Source of the DNA: Kosakonia sacchari SP1
Lineage (GTDB): Bacteria > Pseudomonadota > Gammaproteobacteria > Enterobacterales > Enterobacteriaceae
Assembly (NCBI RefSeq): GCF_000300455.3
Contig: NZ_CP007215.2
Span: 3,038,001-3,102,000, forward strand
DNA length: 64,000 nucleotides
Direction of reading: 5' to 3'
The notes beneath the pieces are model-generated. The model was given only the letters and a program-made list of their open reading frames with translations, did not search any database and was not told the origin of the DNA. Positions within the stretch are counted from its first letter, which is position 1. Every line of letters begins with the position of its first letter. The position numbers and the translations under genes are program-made. Positions 1-9,061 of this stretch are shown here, piece by piece.

Positions 1-3000
1 CCGGCGCATGGCGCTGGGCGGAAACCGATGCGGTGCCCATGTTGCTGGAACAAGCCCGCCTGCCGCAGCCGGTGGCGGAAAATGCCCATAAGCTGGCACA
101 TCAGTTAGCAGAAAAACTGCGTAACCAGAAAACCGCCTCCGGCCGCGCTGGCATGGTGCAAAGCCTGTTACAAGAATTTTCCCTCTCGTCGCAGGAAGGC
201 GTGGCGCTGATGTGTCTGGCCGAAGCGTTACTGCGTATTCCCGACAAAGCCACCCGCGATGCGCTGATCCGCGACAAAATCAGCAACGGTAACTGGCAGT
301 CACACATTGGGCGCAGCCCGTCGCTGTTCGTCAATGCCGCCACCTGGGGGCTGTTGTTCACTGGCCGTCTGGTCTCCACGCATAACGAAGCCAATCTCTC
401 GCATTCGTTGAATCGTATTATTGGTAAAAGTGGCGAACCGCTGATCCGCAAAGGCGTGGATATGGCAATGCGCCTGATGGGCGAACAGTTCGTTACCGGC
501 GAAACGATCGCCGAAGCGCTGGCTAACGCGCGCAAACTGGAAGAGAAAGGTTTCCGTTACTCCTACGACATGCTCGGCGAAGCGGCGCTGACCGCAGCCG
601 ACGCGCAGGCGTATATGGTGTCGTACCAGCAGGCGATCCACGCCATTGGCAAAGCCTCCAACGGGCGCGGCATTTATGAAGGGCCGGGAATTTCAATTAA
701 GTTATCCGCCCTGCACCCGCGCTACAGCCGTGCGCAATACGACCGCGTAATGGATGAACTCTATCCGCGCCTGAAATCCCTCACCTTGCTGGCACGCCAG
801 TATGACATCGGCATTAATATTGACGCCGAAGAGGCCGATCGTCTGGAAATCTCCCTCGATCTGCTGGAAAAACTCTGTTTCGAGCCAGAACTGGCAGGCT
901 GGAACGGTATCGGTTTTGTTATTCAGGCCTACCAGAAGCGCTGCCCGTTTGTGATTGATTATCTTGTGGATCTGGCGACACGCAGCCGTCGCCGTCTGAT
1001 GATCCGCCTGGTTAAAGGCGCTTACTGGGACAGCGAAATTAAACGCGCGCAAATGGAAGGGCTGGAAGGCTATCCCGTTTATACCCGCAAGGTGTACACC
1101 GATGTTTCGTACCTCGCCTGCGCGAAAAAATTGCTCGCGGTGCCGAACCTTATTTATCCGCAGTTCGCCACCCACAACGCCCACACGCTGGCAGCTATTT
1201 ACCAGCTTGCCGGGCAAAACTACTATCCGGGCCAGTACGAATTCCAGTGCCTGCACGGCATGGGTGAACCGTTGTATGAGCAAGTCGTGGGTAAAGTGGC
1301 CGATGGCAAACTGAACCGCCCGTGCCGCATTTATGCGCCGGTCGGTACCCACGAAACGTTGCTGGCGTACCTGGTGCGCCGTCTGCTGGAAAACGGCGCG
1401 AATACCTCGTTCGTCAACCGCATTGCCGACAATACGCTGCCGCTGGACGCGCTGGTCGCCGATCCGGTGAGCGAAGTGGAAAAAATCGCCGCCCAGGAAG
1501 GTCAGGTTGGCTTGCCGCACCCGAAAATCGCCCTGCCCCGTGCGCTGTATGGCGAAGGCCGAATCAACGCCGCGGGCCTGGATCTGGCGAACGAACACCG
1601 GCTGGCCTCGCTCTCCTCCTCGCTGCTCGCCAGCGCGGCGCAGAAATGGTACGCCCGTCCAACGCTGGAACAGGTAGTCGTGGACGGCGAACCCGTCGCG
1701 GTGATCAACCCTGCCGAACCGAAAGACACCGTTGGTTATGTGGTGGAAGCCAGCGAAGCGCAGGTTAACCAGGCGCTGGAAAACGCCGTTAGTCATGCAC
1801 CAATCTGGTTTGCCACGCCGCCGCAAGAACGCGCCGCCATTCTTCAGCGCGCCGCGGTGCTGATGGAAGATCAAATGCAGTCGTTAATTGGCATTTTGGT
1901 TCGTGAAGCGGGTAAAACCTTCAGCAATGCCATTGCCGAAGTGCGCGAAGCGGTCGATTTCCTGCGCTACTACGCAGACCAGGTGAGTGCAGATTTCGAT
2001 AACGAAACGCATCGCCCGCTGGGTCCGGTGGTGTGTATCAGCCCGTGGAACTTCCCGCTGGCGATTTTCACCGGTCAGATTGCGGCAGCGTTAGCGGCGG
2101 GCAACAGCGTGCTGGCAAAACCTGCCGAGCAGACACCGCTGATTGCCGCTCAGGGCGTGGCCATTCTGCTGGAAGCCGGTGTCCCGGCGGGTGTTTTACA
2201 GTTACTGCCAGGGCGCGGCGAAACCGTAGGCGCCCAGCTTACCGCCGATCCGCGCGTGCGTGGCGTGATGTTTACCGGCTCCACCGACGTGGCGACGCTG
2301 CTGCAACGCAGTATCGCCACACATCTTGATGCCCAGGGCCGTCCGACGCCGCTTATCGCCGAAACTGGCGGGATGAACGCGATGATTGTCGACTCCTCCG
2401 CGCTTACCGAGCAGGTGGTCATCGACGTGCTGGCCTCCGCGTTTGATAGCGCAGGCCAGCGCTGTTCAGCCCTGCGCGTGCTCTGCTTACAGGATGATAT
2501 TGCCGATCACACGCTGACCATGCTGCGCGGCGCGATGGCAGAGTGTCGCATGGGTAACCCAGGCCGACTGACCACCGATATCGGCCCGGTGATCGATGCC
2601 GAAGCGAAAGCGAATATCGACAAACATATTCAGGCCATGCAGGCCAAAGGGCGCAAGGTGTACCAGGCGGTGCGTGAAAATAGCGAAGATGCGCGCGAAT
2701 GGCGCACCGGCACCTTTGTCGCGCCAACACTGATTGAACTGGAAAGTTTTGACGAGCTGAAAAAAGAGGTCTTCGGCCCGGTGCTGCACGTGGTTCGTTA
2801 TCACCGTAACCAGTTGGATCAATTAATCGCGCAGATTAACGCTTCCGGCTATGGCCTGACGCTCGGCGTGCATACCCGTATCGATGAAACCATTGCTCAG
2901 GTTACCGGCAATGCCCATGTCGGCAACTTATATGTGAACCGCAATATGGTGGGCGCGGTGGTAGGCGTGCAGCCATTTGGCGGTGAAGGGTTGTCCGGCA

Positions 3001-3677
3001 CCGGGCCGAAAGCTGGCGGGCCACTCTATCTATACCGCCTGTTAGGCAGCCGACCGGAAAACGCGGTGCTGAAAACCCTCGCCCGGCATGATGCACAACA
3101 CCCGCTGGATGCTCAGCTTAAAACGTCGCTGCAGCAACCGCTGGAAGCCTTGCGTGCGTGGGCGAAAGATAACTCTGCGCTGCAACAGTTGTGTACGCAG
3201 TTTGGCGAACTGGCGCAGACCGGAACCCAGCGTCTGTTGCAAGGCCCGACCGGCGAGCGCAACAGCTGGACGCTGGTACCGCGCGAGCGGGTACTGTGCG
3301 TGGCGGATAACGAACAGGACGCGCTGATTCAACTTGCAGCCGTCATCGCCTGCGGCAGCCAGGTGCTGTGGCCGGACGATACGTTGCACCGCGATGTAGC
3401 AAAACAGCTGCCGGAAAGCGTCAGCAAACGTATTCAGTTTGCCAAAGCCGATGCGTTAATGGCGCAGACGTTTGATGCGGTGATTTTCCACGGTGATTCC
3501 GACCAACTGGTGGCGCTGTGCGAAAATGTCGCCGCACGCAATGGTGCGATTGTGTCGGTTCAGGGCTTTGCGCGTGGTGAAACCAACATCCTGCTTGAAC
3601 GCCTGTGGGTGGAACGCTCGTTGAGCGTTAATACCGCCGCTGCCGGTGGCAACGCCAGCCTGATGACGATTGGCTGA
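1..3677 (+). CDS. putA: Bifunctional proline dehydrogenase / pyrroline-5-carboxylate dehydrogenase PutA (5' truncated by window)
   Basis: Oxidises proline to glutamate in two steps, using FAD and then NAD. The reading frame is open from base 3 (GAWRWAETDAVP...), so the first codons seen are internal. About 1224 codons are present against about 1320 in E. coli, so the N-terminal ribbon-helix-helix DNA-binding domain lies outside the window. The proline dehydrogenase barrel comes first. The aldehyde dehydrogenase domain follows, with the glutamate motif AETGGMNAM and catalytic cysteine in GQRCSA. The protein ends with the family's conserved GGNASLMTIG tail. In E. coli the neighbours are putP and rutR; here rutR lies 9.4 kb downstream with accessory genes between. 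No internal frameshift was seen. The family is certain; only the start is missing. Confidence 0.98.
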   Translation, partial: GAWRWAETDAVPMLLEQARLPQPVAENAHKLAHQLAEKLRNQKTASGRAGMVQSLLQEFSLSSQEGVALMCLAEALLRIPDKATRDALIRDKISNGNWQSHIGRSPSLFVNAATWGLLFTGRLVSTHNEANLSHSLNRIIGKSGEPLIRKGVDMAMRLMGEQFVTGETIAEALANARKLEEKGFRYSYDMLGEAALTAADAQAYMVSYQQAIHAIGKASNGRGIYEGPGISIKLSALHPRYSRAQYDRVMDELYPRLKSLTLLARQYDIGINIDAEEADRLEISLDLLEKLCFEPELAGWNGIGFVIQAYQKRCPFVIDYLVDLATRSRRRLMIRLVKGAYWDSEIKRAQMEGLEGYPVYTRKVYTDVSYLACAKKLLAVPNLIYPQFATHNAHTLAAIYQLAGQNYYPGQYEFQCLHGMGEPLYEQVVGKVADGKLNRPCRIYAPVGTHETLLAYLVRRLLENGANTSFVNRIADNTLPLDALVADPVSEVEKIAAQEGQVGLPHPKIALPRALYGEGRINAAGLDLANEHRLASLSSSLLASAAQKWYARPTLEQVVVDGEPVAVINPAEPKDTVGYVVEASEAQVNQALENAVSHAPIWFATPPQERAAILQRAAVLMEDQMQSLIGILVREAGKTFSNAIAEVREAVDFLRYYADQVSADFDNETHRPLGPVVCISPWNFPLAIFTGQIAAALAAGNSVLAKPAEQTPLIAAQGVAILLEAGVPAGVLQLLPGRGETVGAQLTADPRVRGVMFTGSTDVATLLQRSIATHLDAQGRPTPLIAETGGMNAMIVDSSALTEQVVIDVLASAFDSAGQRCSALRVLCLQDDIADHTLTMLRGAMAECRMGNPGRLTTDIGPVIDAEAKANIDKHIQAMQAKGRKVYQAVRENSEDAREWRTGTFVAPTLIELESFDELKKEVFGPVLHVVRYHRNQLDQLIAQINASGYGLTLGVHTRIDETIAQVTGNAHVGNLYVNRNMVGAVVGVQPFGGEGLSGTGPKAGGPLYLYRLLGSRPENAVLKTLARHDAQHPLDAQLKTSLQQPLEALRAWAKDNSALQQLCTQFGELAQTGTQRLLQGPTGERNSWTLVPRERVLCVADNEQDALIQLAAVIACGSQVLWPDDTLHRDVAKQLPESVSKRIQFAKADALMAQTFDAVIFHGDSDQLVALCENVAARNGAIVSVQGFARGETNILLERLWVERSLSVNTAAAGGNASLMTIG

Positions 3678-3698
3678 AGCAGAGTAACTGGATAATCC

Positions 3699-3727
3699 AA
3701 AGCCTCGCATTGCGGGGCTTTATTTTT
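3699..3727 (+). terminator. Rho-independent terminator after putA
   Basis: About ten base pairs can form between AAGCCTCGCA and TGCGGGGCTT, with one G-T wobble, followed by a T-rich run. It begins 21 bases after the putA stop codon. Confidence 0.85.
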
Positions 3728-3848
3728 ATAAGCGAGGAAATAGAACTACTGATATGAGTCAGCACAATCAGAACGCGTTCATTGACAGCTCATTTAACCG
3801 GGAGTAGAAAAATCTGAAGCCAAATTTATAGATAAAAAAGAGATCAAG

Positions 3849-4391
3849 GTGGCAACCGGGAAAGATACATTCAGACCACTCACCGCTGGCGAAATCAGAA
3901 TGGCCCGTATTCTTTTCAAAGATACGATCAATTATGGATCAGTAAGGATTTATAAGGGCAGCTATTTCCCTTTTAATCTTCAAGACCAGGATACTGCGGT
4001 CACGCCGAATGGAAACATGTACTGGCCAGAGCCCATTTTTAAAGAAGATTTTTCAGCGGAAAGCTCGTCTGATAAAAACTGGTTCATACATGAATTTGCC
4101 CACATTTGGCAACATCAGATGGGAATGGGTGTCAGAATTAGAGGGCTGATTAGTAAGTACGTAAGGTATACATACTCCCTGCCTAAAGAAAAAACACTGG
4201 CTGACTATCCCATGGAGCAACAAGCTAACATTATTGCTGATTACTTTACCCTGATTACCGCAGGTTATAATGTCTGGAAAGGCGTTACTGATTTTCAAGG
4301 GATTCATGGACCGGACTTGCTCGCGAAGTACCAAAATACGCTACAGTATTTTCTGGCTTCACCTACGGATAAAAGGAGCTTATGGAAATGA
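3849..4391 (+). CDS. Predicted zinc metalloprotease-like 'vgr-related' protein, candidate T6SS effector
   Basis: A 180-residue protein with a zinc-protease signature HEFAH (H81, E82, H85). A downstream acidic candidate ligand is E123 in PMEQQANII. The start RPLTAGE and the order of motifs resemble proteins annotated as 'vgr related' or Rhs/Vgr-associated; this is recalled family knowledge, not a search result. The annotated start is a GTG at 3849 with a poor ribosome-binding site. The frame is open back to 3798 with no ATG. A short ATG ORF at 3754-3807 (MSQHNQNAFIDSSFNRE) runs into this frame, so the true N-terminus may have been lost by a frameshift. It overlaps the next gene, a lipoprotein, by 10 bases. 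That suggests a toxin/immunity pair. The substrate is unknown. Confidence 0.6.
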   Translation: MATGKDTFRPLTAGEIRMARILFKDTINYGSVRIYKGSYFPFNLQDQDTAVTPNGNMYWPEPIFKEDFSAESSSDKNWFIHEFAHIWQHQMGMGVRIRGLISKYVRYTYSLPKEKTLADYPMEQQANIIADYFTLITAGYNVWKGVTDFQGIHGPDLLAKYQNTLQYFLASPTDKRSLWK

Positions 4392-4783
4392 AATGGTATA
4401 TACCGATTATCTTAACGCCACTTTTTACCGGCTGCGTGGGTGAAAACACGCCATTTCGCATTGCTGATGTCACGAAAAAAGATAATAAACTTTGTGTCTC
4501 AGTAAAAGGCGACCCCACTATTGAACAGGGTCAGGCAAAATTGCTTCGGCTGACGCTTTCGACACGCGATAGTAACAGGCAAATGCAGGAAATTTGGCAA
4601 GCGGATCATTTTGATAATCCGACCTATATCGTTAACCCCGGCCAATGCCTTCCAGTTAATTACCATTTTGAGCAAAACAAAGAATATAACATCACGATCA
4701 TAACGGCATACTCTGCCACGAATGTGGATTCAAAACGCATCTGGCTAAAGAATTTCACACTGAATAATCTGACAGCGAAGTAA
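4382..4783 (+). CDS. Small periplasmic lipoprotein, candidate T6SS immunity protein
   Basis: A 133-residue protein with an N-terminal hydrophobic segment and lipobox LFTGC, so it is probably a lipoprotein with a periplasmic domain of about 115 residues. The core, with KLCVSVKG and a later PGQCLPV, resembles the small lipoproteins labelled 'putative T6SS immunity periplasmic lipoprotein'; this is a recalled resemblance. The start ATG at 4382 has AAGGAG a few bases upstream; the ATG at 4388 is the alternative. It overlaps the 3' end of the protease-like gene, which supports co-translation and a protective role against it. No other T6SS gene is visible in this window. A generic lipoprotein of unknown function is the alternative. 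Confidence 0.6.
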   Translation: MEMKWYIPIILTPLFTGCVGENTPFRIADVTKKDNKLCVSVKGDPTIEQGQAKLLRLTLSTRDSNRQMQEIWQADHFDNPTYIVNPGQCLPVNYHFEQNKEYNITIITAYSATNVDSKRIWLKNFTLNNLTAK

Positions 4784-4849
4784 TTTATTTACGTGACTAA
4801 ATCAATATAAATAATATAAGGCCCGCGTTTTTTATTTTACTGAGCATGT

Positions 4850-4880
4850 AACAAAAAAGCGCCTTACGGCGCTTTTTTTC
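4850..4880. terminator. Bidirectional terminator between lipoprotein gene and sugar operon
   Basis: A near-perfect hairpin AAAAAAGCGCC / GGCGCTTTTTT with a four-base loop. It has A and T runs on its two sides, so it can end both the rightward lipoprotein transcript and the leftward sugar operon. It overlaps the last codons of the isomerase gene. Confidence 0.85.
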
Positions 4881-5466
4881 TGAGCGTCAACCCGACATCC
4901 CCGCCGGGATGCACCGACAGTAACGTCTCTTTTGAATAACCGCTTTCGCTCATCAGGCAGGCGCAGGCGGCATCGAAAATCGCCAGGGTCAGCACGATGG
5001 AGGTAGTCGCCAGCATATTAAGCGGATCAATTTCGCGCTGCACGCCGGTGGAAATCACCAGCCACGCAGCCCGGGCGATAGCGGAATCGGCGTTTTCCGT
5101 CACGCTAATCAGCGGCACGCCCTTCTGTGCAAGCCCCGGCAGCAGCCGCGTTAGCTCATCGGAATTACCGCCGCGCGACAACATAATGACCAGGTCGTTG
5201 CTATCCAGAAACCCCAAATCACCGTGCGCGGCATCGGTGGCATTCAGATAGATAGCCGGACGCTCAACGCACGCCAGCATATGAGCAATCTTGCGTGCCG
5301 CAATGCCGGATGTTCCCACGCCGGTGACCGCGATTTTGCCGCGACAGCCGCGCAATTCCGCCATTAACGCATTCCACAACGCATCGTTAAGATGGTGGCT
5401 CAGCGCCGCCATCTCTTCGCTATAGATTTGCCAGGCACCGCAGGCCTGGCGCCAGCTGTCGCTCAT
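4864..5466 (-). CDS. SIS-domain sugar-phosphate isomerase
   Basis: A 200-residue single SIS domain like the N-terminal half of KdsD/GutQ arabinose-5-phosphate isomerases, but without their CBS domains. Visible motifs are GVGTSGIAARKIA (phosphosugar loop) and MLSRGGNSDEL, the serine/glycine-rich second loop. The start ATG overlaps the stop of the upstream kinase by four bases (ATGA), so the two are translationally coupled. As last gene of the sugar operon it probably interconverts the phosphorylated ketose and aldose made by the kinase. The sugar cannot be named from sequence. Confidence 0.8.
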   Translation of the reverse strand: MSDSWRQACGAWQIYSEEMAALSHHLNDALWNALMAELRGCRGKIAVTGVGTSGIAARKIAHMLACVERPAIYLNATDAAHGDLGFLDSNDLVIMLSRGGNSDELTRLLPGLAQKGVPLISVTENADSAIARAAWLVISTGVQREIDPLNMLATTSIVLTLAIFDAACACLMSESGYSKETLLSVHPGGDVGLTLRKKAP

Positions 5467-7100
5467 GCCTCCTCCTGCATCAGCTGACGGTATTTCATGT
5501 GATCCTGGTACATCTCATGGAAGACAGTGTATTTGCGATCGTAATACTGCTTGATGCGGTTGGTTTGCGGCGTCACCGTCTTGCCAATGCGGCTCATCGC
5601 CGACATGGCTTCCGGGAAAGTGTCAAACACGCCCGCCGCCACGGTGCCCATCATTGCCCCGCCGAGCAGCATCGCTTCACTCTCTTCCGGCAGCAACATC
5701 GCGCAGCCGGTGGCATTGGCATGTTCCTGAACAAAGATCGGGTTTTTGGTGCCCCCGCCGCTCGCCATTACCGTGTCAATGCTGTAACCACTCTGATTCA
5801 TGGTTTCAATAATATGCCGTGTACCGAGGGCAATCGCCTGAATGGTCGCCAGATAATGCAGCGCCATATCCTCCGGCGTACGCGAGAGTTTCAGCCCGCT
5901 GATCACGCCGGTTAATGTCGGGTTCGCGCGCGGCGAACGGTTACCGTGGAAGTACGGCAGAATGTGAATATCACGCGTTAAAAACGCGATGTTTTCCGGC
6001 TCGCCCGCCATCTTGCGCAGCAGCGCATTCAGCACTTCATAGATGGTTTGCCCTTGCGCTTTCGCCTGAGCGAGCAGCGTTTCGTAGCATGGGTGTGACT
6101 GAATCATATGGTCGATTAATGCCCCGGTCGCCGACTGCCCGCCCTCATTCAGCCAGTAACCTGGCAGCACCGCCGAGAAGTAAGGCCCCCACACGCCGCC
6201 GATAAAACGCGCCTGCGGTGAAATCGCCATATGGCCGGTAGATGTACCACCAATCAGCGCGATGCGCCGATCGAAATCTGCCATTTCCCCCGAAGGCCCA
6301 CTGGCGCCGAGCGTTCCCAGCGTGCCTGCGTGAGCATCAATAATCGACACGCTGACCGCCGTGCCGGGCATCAGTCCCATTTCTGTCGCCGCACGCTGCG
6401 TCAGCCCGCGACCCAGCGGCTCGCCCATGGTTTTCACGTAGCGGCCGATTTTCTCCGCGTCGTGCTCCAGCAAATCTTCAAGGCCAATCTGGCGGAAATA
6501 ACTGGTGTCCCACTTATCCTCATGGCCCATATACGTCCACTTGCACACTGTGGAACACAGGGATCGGGTGTCATCGCCGGTCGCCCGCCAGGTGAGAAAA
6601 TCCGGCAGGTCGAAGTAATACCCGGCGTTGGCCCAGGTGTTCGGCATGTGCTGTTTTAACCACAGCAGTTTCGGCGTTTGCATCTCCGGCGAGATGATCC
6701 CGCCCACGTAATCCAGCACCCGGTGGTGCGTGGCATTGATACGGTTCGCTTGCGAGATGGCGCGGTGATCCATCCACACAATAATGTTCTGCTCGCTGCG
6801 CCCCGAAGGGCTAATGGTCAGCGGGTTGCCCTCTTTGTCGAGCACCACCAGCGAACATGTCGCGTCAAAACCGAGGCCTTTAACCTGAATCGGGTTAATG
6901 TCTGCCTGGTTGACCGCATCGCGTACCGCGTTGCACACCGCCTGCCAGATATTGTCGGAAGATTGTTCCACAAAGTCGGCCTGCGGGCGGTAAATCTCAA
7001 TCGCCCTGCTCGCCTGGCTGACCATTCTGCCGGTCAGATCAAAGACGCCTGCACGTGCGCTGCCGGTGCCAACATCCACACCAATAAAGTAGCTCGCCAT
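5463..7100 (-). CDS. FGGY-family carbohydrate kinase (ribulokinase-like)
   Basis: A 545-residue cytoplasmic kinase of the FGGY family. The N-terminal phosphate loop GVDVGTGSARAGVFD and the C-terminal ATP-site motif MASGGGTKNP are clear. The length and features such as FLTWRATGD and DAHAGTLG fit the pentulose kinase branch (D-ribulokinase/L-ribulokinase type) better than glycerol kinase. It sits after two sugar ABC permeases and overlaps the isomerase, so it should phosphorylate the imported sugar or its ketose. The start ATG at 7100 is preceded by GGGAGAAAAAGA. The substrate is an inference; xylulose-like or other five-carbon sugars are possible. Confidence 0.85.
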   Translation of the reverse strand: MASYFIGVDVGTGSARAGVFDLTGRMVSQASRAIEIYRPQADFVEQSSDNIWQAVCNAVRDAVNQADINPIQVKGLGFDATCSLVVLDKEGNPLTISPSGRSEQNIIVWMDHRAISQANRINATHHRVLDYVGGIISPEMQTPKLLWLKQHMPNTWANAGYYFDLPDFLTWRATGDDTRSLCSTVCKWTYMGHEDKWDTSYFRQIGLEDLLEHDAEKIGRYVKTMGEPLGRGLTQRAATEMGLMPGTAVSVSIIDAHAGTLGTLGASGPSGEMADFDRRIALIGGTSTGHMAISPQARFIGGVWGPYFSAVLPGYWLNEGGQSATGALIDHMIQSHPCYETLLAQAKAQGQTIYEVLNALLRKMAGEPENIAFLTRDIHILPYFHGNRSPRANPTLTGVISGLKLSRTPEDMALHYLATIQAIALGTRHIIETMNQSGYSIDTVMASGGGTKNPIFVQEHANATGCAMLLPEESEAMLLGGAMMGTVAAGVFDTFPEAMSAMSRIGKTVTPQTNRIKQYYDRKYTVFHEMYQDHMKYRQLMQEEA

Positions 7101-7116
7101 TCTTTTTCTCCCGCTC

Positions 7117-8070
7117 TCAGGCTTTTCGATTTTGTAATGCGATAAAGAGGATCAGCACCGCGCCCCAGAGCGCCATCGTCAGATAACTGCTGATGCCCAA
7201 CAAATTAAAGCCACTCTCCAGCATCTGCAGCACTACCAGCGCCAGCACCAGCCCCAGCACGCGGCCAAAACCGCCGTCCGGGTTAATGCCGCCCAGCACC
7301 GACGCCAGAATGGTCACCAGAAGATAAGACTCACCGTAGCCCGCTTTCGCCGAATTGAACTTCGCCATCATCAAAATAGCGGCCGCCCAGCCCAACAGTG
7401 CGGAGATGATGTAGACCGAAATCTGTACGCGAACGGTATTCACACCGCTGTAGCGCGTGGCCTGCTCGTTTGAGCCAACCAGATAGAGACTGCGCCCAAG
7501 CGTCGTGTGTTCGAGTAACACCCACAGCAGCAGCGCAACGAGAATAAACAGCAACAGCGCGACCGGGATGCCAAGCAGTGTTGCGTTGCCAAGAAACTGA
7601 ATAGCCGCCGGAAAACCGGAAATGACCGTGCCATTTGAGAACAGAATATTCAGCCCAGAGATCAGTGTCATAGTGCCGAGTGTCGCCAGAATCGGCGAAA
7701 CACCAATCCACGCCACCAGCGCACCGTTCAGCGTACCAATCGCCACCGCCACCAGCAGCCCGGCGAGTAACGCCAGCGCCAGGAACAGCGGGTCATCCGG
7801 GTGGCTGACAATTACTGCCGCCATCACCAGCGAACAGGCGTTCGCACCGGCAATGATCGACAGGTTAATGCCGCCAGTCAGCATGGTGATACCCATGCCC
7901 AGCGCCAGCATGCCCAGAATCGGCAACTGCGAACCAATCGACTGGAAGTTAGCGACGCTGAAAAAACGGCTGCCGAGCAGCGCAGAGAAAACCAGCGCCA
8001 CGACGATGATAATCACGCATTGCAAGCGGATGATGGCATCACCGGGCAGAATTCGGACGATGGATTTCAT
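7117..8070 (-). CDS. Sugar ABC transporter permease (RbsC family, second)
   Basis: A polytopic inner-membrane protein of the branched-chain/ribose permease family (BPD_transp_2). It has about eight to ten hydrophobic segments, the family stretch GGINLSIIAGANACSL and a C-terminal LGGINPDGGFG loop. I place the start at the ATG at 8070 (MKSIVRIL), which follows GAGGGAG. A TTG start at 8088 would overlap the previous gene. It pairs with the preceding permease to form the membrane channel served by the ATPase encoded upstream. Confidence 0.88.
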   Translation of the reverse strand: MKSIVRILPGDAIIRLQCVIIIVVALVFSALLGSRFFSVANFQSIGSQLPILGMLALGMGITMLTGGINLSIIAGANACSLVMAAVIVSHPDDPLFLALALLAGLLVAVAIGTLNGALVAWIGVSPILATLGTMTLISGLNILFSNGTVISGFPAAIQFLGNATLLGIPVALLLFILVALLLWVLLEHTTLGRSLYLVGSNEQATRYSGVNTVRVQISVYIISALLGWAAAILMMAKFNSAKAGYGESYLLVTILASVLGGINPDGGFGRVLGLVLALVVLQMLESGFNLLGISSYLTMALWGAVLILFIALQNRKA

Positions 8071-8071
8071 C

Positions 8072-9061
8072 TTATAACTCCCTCGCAAGTTTGCGTTTTT
8101 CGTTCCACGCGGTGGCGCTAATGCTCACCAGAATAATTGCGCCGCTAAACACCGTGTGCCAGTAAGAAGAGACGCCCAGCAGCGTTAAGCCGTTTTGCAA
8201 GAAGGCCAGCAGCACAACGCCCAGTAGCGTGCCCGTCAGCGTTCCGCGCCCGCCGGACATGCTGGTGCCGCCAAGTACCACCGCAGCCAGTACCGTCAGC
8301 TCAAACCCGAGCAGCGAGTTGGGCGCGACAGACTGAGTAATTTGCGCCTGCACCACAGCCGCGACGCCCGCGAGGATGCCCATGAAACCGTAGACGTAAA
8401 AGTGCAGCTTCAGCAGGTTCAGGCCGAGGCGTGACGCCGCATCGCGGTTGCCGCCCATTGCATAAATCTGACGGCCGAGCCGGGTGTAATTCATTAACAC
8501 GGCAGTCAGAATAATGGTCGCGCCCAGACACAGCAGCGGCAGCGTCAGTCCATAGTCGTAACCATCGGCGGCGGTGAACGAGAACCAGTTGATGCCGTTC
8601 ATAAACCAGTCCGGGAAACCGTACAGCCACGTCCCTTTGGTGGCATACACCAGTAGGCCGTAGTAAACATTCAGCGTGGCGATGGTAATGATGATGGCAG
8701 GCACGCGCAGCCAGTAGACCAGAAAGCCGTTGACTAACCCGAGCAGCAGGCCGACCACCATCGAAAGCCCTAACGCCAGCGCGAAATTACCACCGTGGGC
8801 AATCACCCAACTGGCCATGGCGTATTGGGCAATGGCGGTCATCGCCGGAAATGAAATGTCGATGCCGCCGGAAATCAGCACCACAAACAGTCCGCAGGCC
8901 AGAATCCCGAGGATGGCGTAACTGGTGGCGACATCCGTCAGGTTGCCGAGGGAGAGAAACTCATCGGTACGTGCGCTGAGAAAAATCGCCAGCGCGATAA
9001 CCAACAGCCCCAGCCAGAATTCATGTTGCCCGACAAGGCGGGAAAAGGACGCGTTACGCAT
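8072..9061 (-). CDS. Sugar ABC transporter permease (RbsC family, first)
   Basis: A second BPD_transp_2 permease. The conserved periplasmic-loop motif GGIDISFPAMTAIAQYA and the cytoplasmic LGGTSMSGGRG loop, where the ATPase docks, are visible. The start ATG at 9061 overlaps the end of the ATPase gene by eight bases and is preceded by GAGGTGG. A longer in-frame extension to 9076 has no better signal. Two different permease genes are typical of LsrCD- and autoinducer/rhamnose-type importers. Confidence 0.88.
   Translation of the reverse strand: MRNASFSRLVGQHEFWLGLLVIALAIFLSARTDEFLSLGNLTDVATSYAILGILACGLFVVLISGGIDISFPAMTAIAQYAMASWVIAHGGNFALALGLSMVVGLLLGLVNGFLVYWLRVPAIIITIATLNVYYGLLVYATKGTWLYGFPDWFMNGINWFSFTAADGYDYGLTLPLLCLGATIILTAVLMNYTRLGRQIYAMGGNRDAASRLGLNLLKLHFYVYGFMGILAGVAAVVQAQITQSVAPNSLLGFELTVLAAVVLGGTSMSGGRGTLTGTLLGVVLLAFLQNGLTLLGVSSYWHTVFSGAIILVSISATAWNEKRKLAREL

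Noticed and set aside
702-1874. A 390-codon open frame antisense to putA
   Set aside because: It mirrors the high-GC third-position pattern of putA, has no family resemblance and no ribosome site. It is a shadow frame.
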